Origin: Butyrivibrio sp. LB2008
GTDB taxonomy: Bacteria; Bacillota; Clostridia; Lachnospirales; Lachnospiraceae
NCBI RefSeq assembly: GCF_000621565.1
Contig: NZ_JHXZ01000009.1
Span: 1 to 64,000, forward strand
DNA: 64,000 bases
Direction: 5' to 3'
The notes under the pieces were generated by a model. It had not been told where the DNA came from, did no database searches, and saw nothing but the letters and a program-made list of their open reading frames with translations. Shown piece by piece: positions 62,033-64,000 of the stretch. Position 1 is the first letter of the stretch. Each line of letters starts with the position of its first letter. A program made the position numbers and the translations under genes.

Positions 62033-63745
62033 ATGGCAAAAAGTCAAAGTGCCAGCCTTGACAGAAAAAAGCTTTTGGCAGACCCGATCATGGTAACGAC
62101 CATTGTGCTTTTGATTGTCTTTTTAACGATTTTTATACTTTACCCGCTGACTATACTTCTGGTTGACAGTTTTATTTCGGATTCGGGTATAACACTTGAT
62201 ACATTCAAGAGAGTTATGGAGCTCGCTAATTTTAGAAGAGCCATAACAAATACATTAAAAGTAGGTTTTTTGGTGGGAATAGCATCGGCTCTTATAGGGC
62301 TACTGTTTGCTTATGTTGAAGTATATGTAAAACTCAGAACAAGATTTATGGAGGGGCTCTTCAAGGTGGTTTCCATGCTCCCTGTTGTTTCGCCTCCGTT
62401 TGTTCTTTCGCTTTCGATGATCATGCTTTTTGGAAAAGCAGGTATCATCACACGTTTTTTACTTAAGATTTATGACAACAGCGTATATGGTTTCTGGGGA
62501 ATTGCGATAGTACAGACGCTTACGTTCTTCCCTGTGTGCTATATGATGCTCAAGGGACTTTTGAAAAATATCGATCCCTCTTTGGAAGAAGCTGCCAGAG
62601 ATATGGGCGCTTCACGTTTTAAAGTATTTATGACCGTGACATTTCCATTGATCCTTCCCGGACTTGGAAACGCATTTCTTGTGACATTTATCGAATCTAT
62701 CGCAGATTTTGCAAATCCAATGATCATCGGCGGATCATATGATACTCTTGCAACAACCATATATTTGCAGATCACGGGTGCTTATGACAAAGAAGGTGCG
62801 GCTGCAATGGCGGTAGTTCTTTTGGGAATAACACTTATCATGTTTGTTGTCCAGAAGTATTATCTTGAGGCCAAGAGTACAGCTACACTTTCAGGAAAAG
62901 CGTCAAGAGAGCGTATGCTCATTACCGATAAGAGTGTCACGGTACCTCTTACTATCATTTGCTCGGCGCTCGCAATCTTTGTTGTACTCATGTACATATG
63001 CGTTCCTTTCGGAGCAATGTTCCGTACATGGGGATATGATTTCCATCTCACATTTAAGTGGTTTGGCCAGGTATTTACCAAGTATAAGGGATTCAAGGCG
63101 TTTAAGGACAGTTTTATTCTTTCATTTATTTCTGCTCCTATAACGGCGCTTCTTTCAATGATAATTTCTTATCTTGTTGTAAAAAAGAAATTTAAGGCAA
63201 AAGGATTTATCGAAGCTGTTTCAATGCTTGCTATGGCAGTTCCGGGAACTGTTCTCGGTATCGGATATATCAGAGGATTTTCCGGAGGAATTTTTGGAAG
63301 CGGTTTCCTTCAGGGACTGTACGGAACCGGAATGATACTTGTTATCGTATTTATTGTCAGAAGTCTCCCTACAGGAACAAGAAGCGGTATCTCTGCTTTG
63401 AGACAGATTGATAAGAGTATTGAGGAGTCTGCTTATGACATGGGCGCGGACAGTTTCAAGGTGTTCATGACGGTTACGCTTCCACTTATCAAGGATAGTT
63501 TCCTTAGTGGATTCGTTACTTCGTTCGTTCGAAGCATAACTGCGATAAGTGCGATAATTCTTTTGGTTACGCCGTCTTATCTGCTTATTACGGTTCAGAT
63601 CAATGAATTTGCGGAGAAAGGTTCCTACGGAATCGCCTGCGCATTTGCATCGATACTTATCCTTATCACATACGGTTCGGTGCTTATCATGAACATTTTG
63701 ATGAAATATTTTGGAACAAGCCGCAAGGTAAAAGCTTTGGATTGA
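62033..63745 (+). CDS. Fused ABC permease (FbpB/AfuB-type)
   Basis: 570 residues, two permease halves in one chain, with about twelve membrane helices. Each half has an EAA loop: LEEAARDMGASRFKVFMTVTFPLILPG near 190 and IEESAYDMGADSFKVFMTVTLPLIKDS near 470. This tandem layout is that of Fe3+/AfuB-type permeases. AAGGAGG is nine bases upstream of ATG. It forms the channel for the binding protein at 60783 and uses the ATPase at 63758. Confidence 0.9.
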   Translation: MAKSQSASLDRKKLLADPIMVTTIVLLIVFLTIFILYPLTILLVDSFISDSGITLDTFKRVMELANFRRAITNTLKVGFLVGIASALIGLLFAYVEVYVKLRTRFMEGLFKVVSMLPVVSPPFVLSLSMIMLFGKAGIITRFLLKIYDNSVYGFWGIAIVQTLTFFPVCYMMLKGLLKNIDPSLEEAARDMGASRFKVFMTVTFPLILPGLGNAFLVTFIESIADFANPMIIGGSYDTLATTIYLQITGAYDKEGAAAMAVVLLGITLIMFVVQKYYLEAKSTATLSGKASRERMLITDKSVTVPLTIICSALAIFVVLMYICVPFGAMFRTWGYDFHLTFKWFGQVFTKYKGFKAFKDSFILSFISAPITALLSMIISYLVVKKKFKAKGFIEAVSMLAMAVPGTVLGIGYIRGFSGGIFGSGFLQGLYGTGMILVIVFIVRSLPTGTRSGISALRQIDKSIEESAYDMGADSFKVFMTVTLPLIKDSFLSGFVTSFVRSITAISAIILLVTPSYLLITVQINEFAEKGSYGIACAFASILILITYGSVLIMNILMKYFGTSRKVKALD

Positions 63746-63757
63746 TGGAGAATAAAT

Positions 63758-64000
63758 ATGGCAAAAGAGAAAAAGGGTGTTCGACTTGAACACATTTCAA
63801 AAATATATAAAGATCCCAAGACGGGAAAAGATTTTTATGCTGTGCATGATGCAAATATCGAGATTGAGCCAGGAAGTTTCGTGACACTTCTTGGACCTTC
63901 GGGATGTGGTAAGACGACTACGCTTCGTATGATCGCAGGTTTTGAAAGTCCCGATGAAGGCGAAATCTATCTTGGAAATGAGCCGATAAATGCGCTCACT
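63758..64000 (+). CDS. ABC transporter ATP-binding protein, cut by window end
   Basis: The first 81 codons only; the frame is open at the window edge. ATG 63758 is preceded by TGGAG. Walker A is complete (LLGPSGCGKTTTLRMIAGFESPDEGEI). The opening VRLEHISKIYKDPKTGKDFYAVHDANIEIEPGSF is typical for the ATPase of Fe3+/polyamine/AfuC-type importers. Starts 12 bp after the permease gene and completes the transporter operon. Confidence 0.88.
   Translation, partial: MAKEKKGVRLEHISKIYKDPKTGKDFYAVHDANIEIEPGSFVTLLGPSGCGKTTTLRMIAGFESPDEGEIYLGNEPINALT

Noticed and set aside
60783-64000. Naming the last transporter as a ferric iron importer
   Set aside because: The fold is shared with hexose-phosphate and phosphonate importers, and the HptA-like sensor system next to it favours a phosphorylated substrate; the sequence alone does not settle it.
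1-64000. CRISPR arrays, tRNA, rRNA and riboswitches
   Set aside because: I looked for regularly spaced repeats, tRNA-like cloverleaf ends and common riboswitch cores in the intergenic regions and saw none.

Overview
The window looks like chromosome from a low-GC, motile, anaerobic member of the Lachnospiraceae, most like Butyrivibrio or Pseudobutyrivibrio. The reasons are AT-rich codon use, strong AGGAGG-type ribosome sites, YesM/YesN-type two-component systems beside sugar ABC transporters, FeoAB with a DtxR regulator, methyl-accepting chemotaxis proteins, and a DUF6431/transposase/ExeA-ATPase transposon of a type common in that family. The genus is an inference; no rRNA or tRNA gene is present.

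Region 1 (1-5.6 kb) is mobile DNA. A three-gene DDE transposon lies on the minus strand. It is followed by remnants, a small HTH protein, two tandem paralogues of a mobile-element family and a truncated serine recombinase. Region 2 (5.6-12 kb) holds a soluble double-PAS chemoreceptor, three small genes that look like orphan toxin-immunity genes (one CdiI-like), an Lgt-like membrane protein and a radical SAM enzyme. Region 3 (12-15.3 kb) is an iron locus: dtxR diverges from feoA-feoB and a 47-residue FeoB-associated Cys-rich protein. Its intergenic region contains several operator-like palindromes and a promoter-terminator pair that could make a small RNA.

Region 4 (15.4-26.4 kb) is a monosaccharide-sensing and uptake locus: a membrane-anchored sugar-binding sensor, a YesM-type kinase, a YesN-type AraC regulator, a lipoprotein sugar-binding protein, then a CUT2 transporter (binding protein, double ATPase, permease). 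Region 5 (26.5-39.3 kb) is ordinary chromosome: a DUF3160 lipoprotein, a CapA-like protein, an M3 peptidase, an acetyltransferase, an rRNA/tRNA methyltransferase, phosphoglucomutase, a diguanylate cyclase, a 2-hydroxyacid dehydrogenase and small proteins.

Region 6 (39.3-46.8 kb) is an AT-rich accessory block. It has five tandem paralogous membrane proteins built from repeated TM-hairpin plus PH-like modules, then two unrelated hypothetical genes. Region 7 (46.8-57.2 kb) is signalling: a chemoreceptor, a GT2 glycosyltransferase, an EAL-HDOD protein, a 1260-residue hybrid kinase carrying a degenerate GGDEF-EAL module, a double-receiver protein, and a second degenerate GGDEF-EAL membrane protein. 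Region 8 (57.2 kb to the end) is an HptA/HptS/HptR-like sensor system followed by an ABC transporter of the Fe3+/hexose-phosphate (AfuABC) type. The last gene is cut by the window edge.

The most unusual signal is a pair of about 180-195 nt structured elements (11749-11942 and 46613-46793). Each lies between convergent genes. They share loop, internal-loop and tail sequences, but their long stems differ in sequence while remaining paired. That is the pattern expected for a structured RNA or cruciform element rather than for an ordinary repeat.
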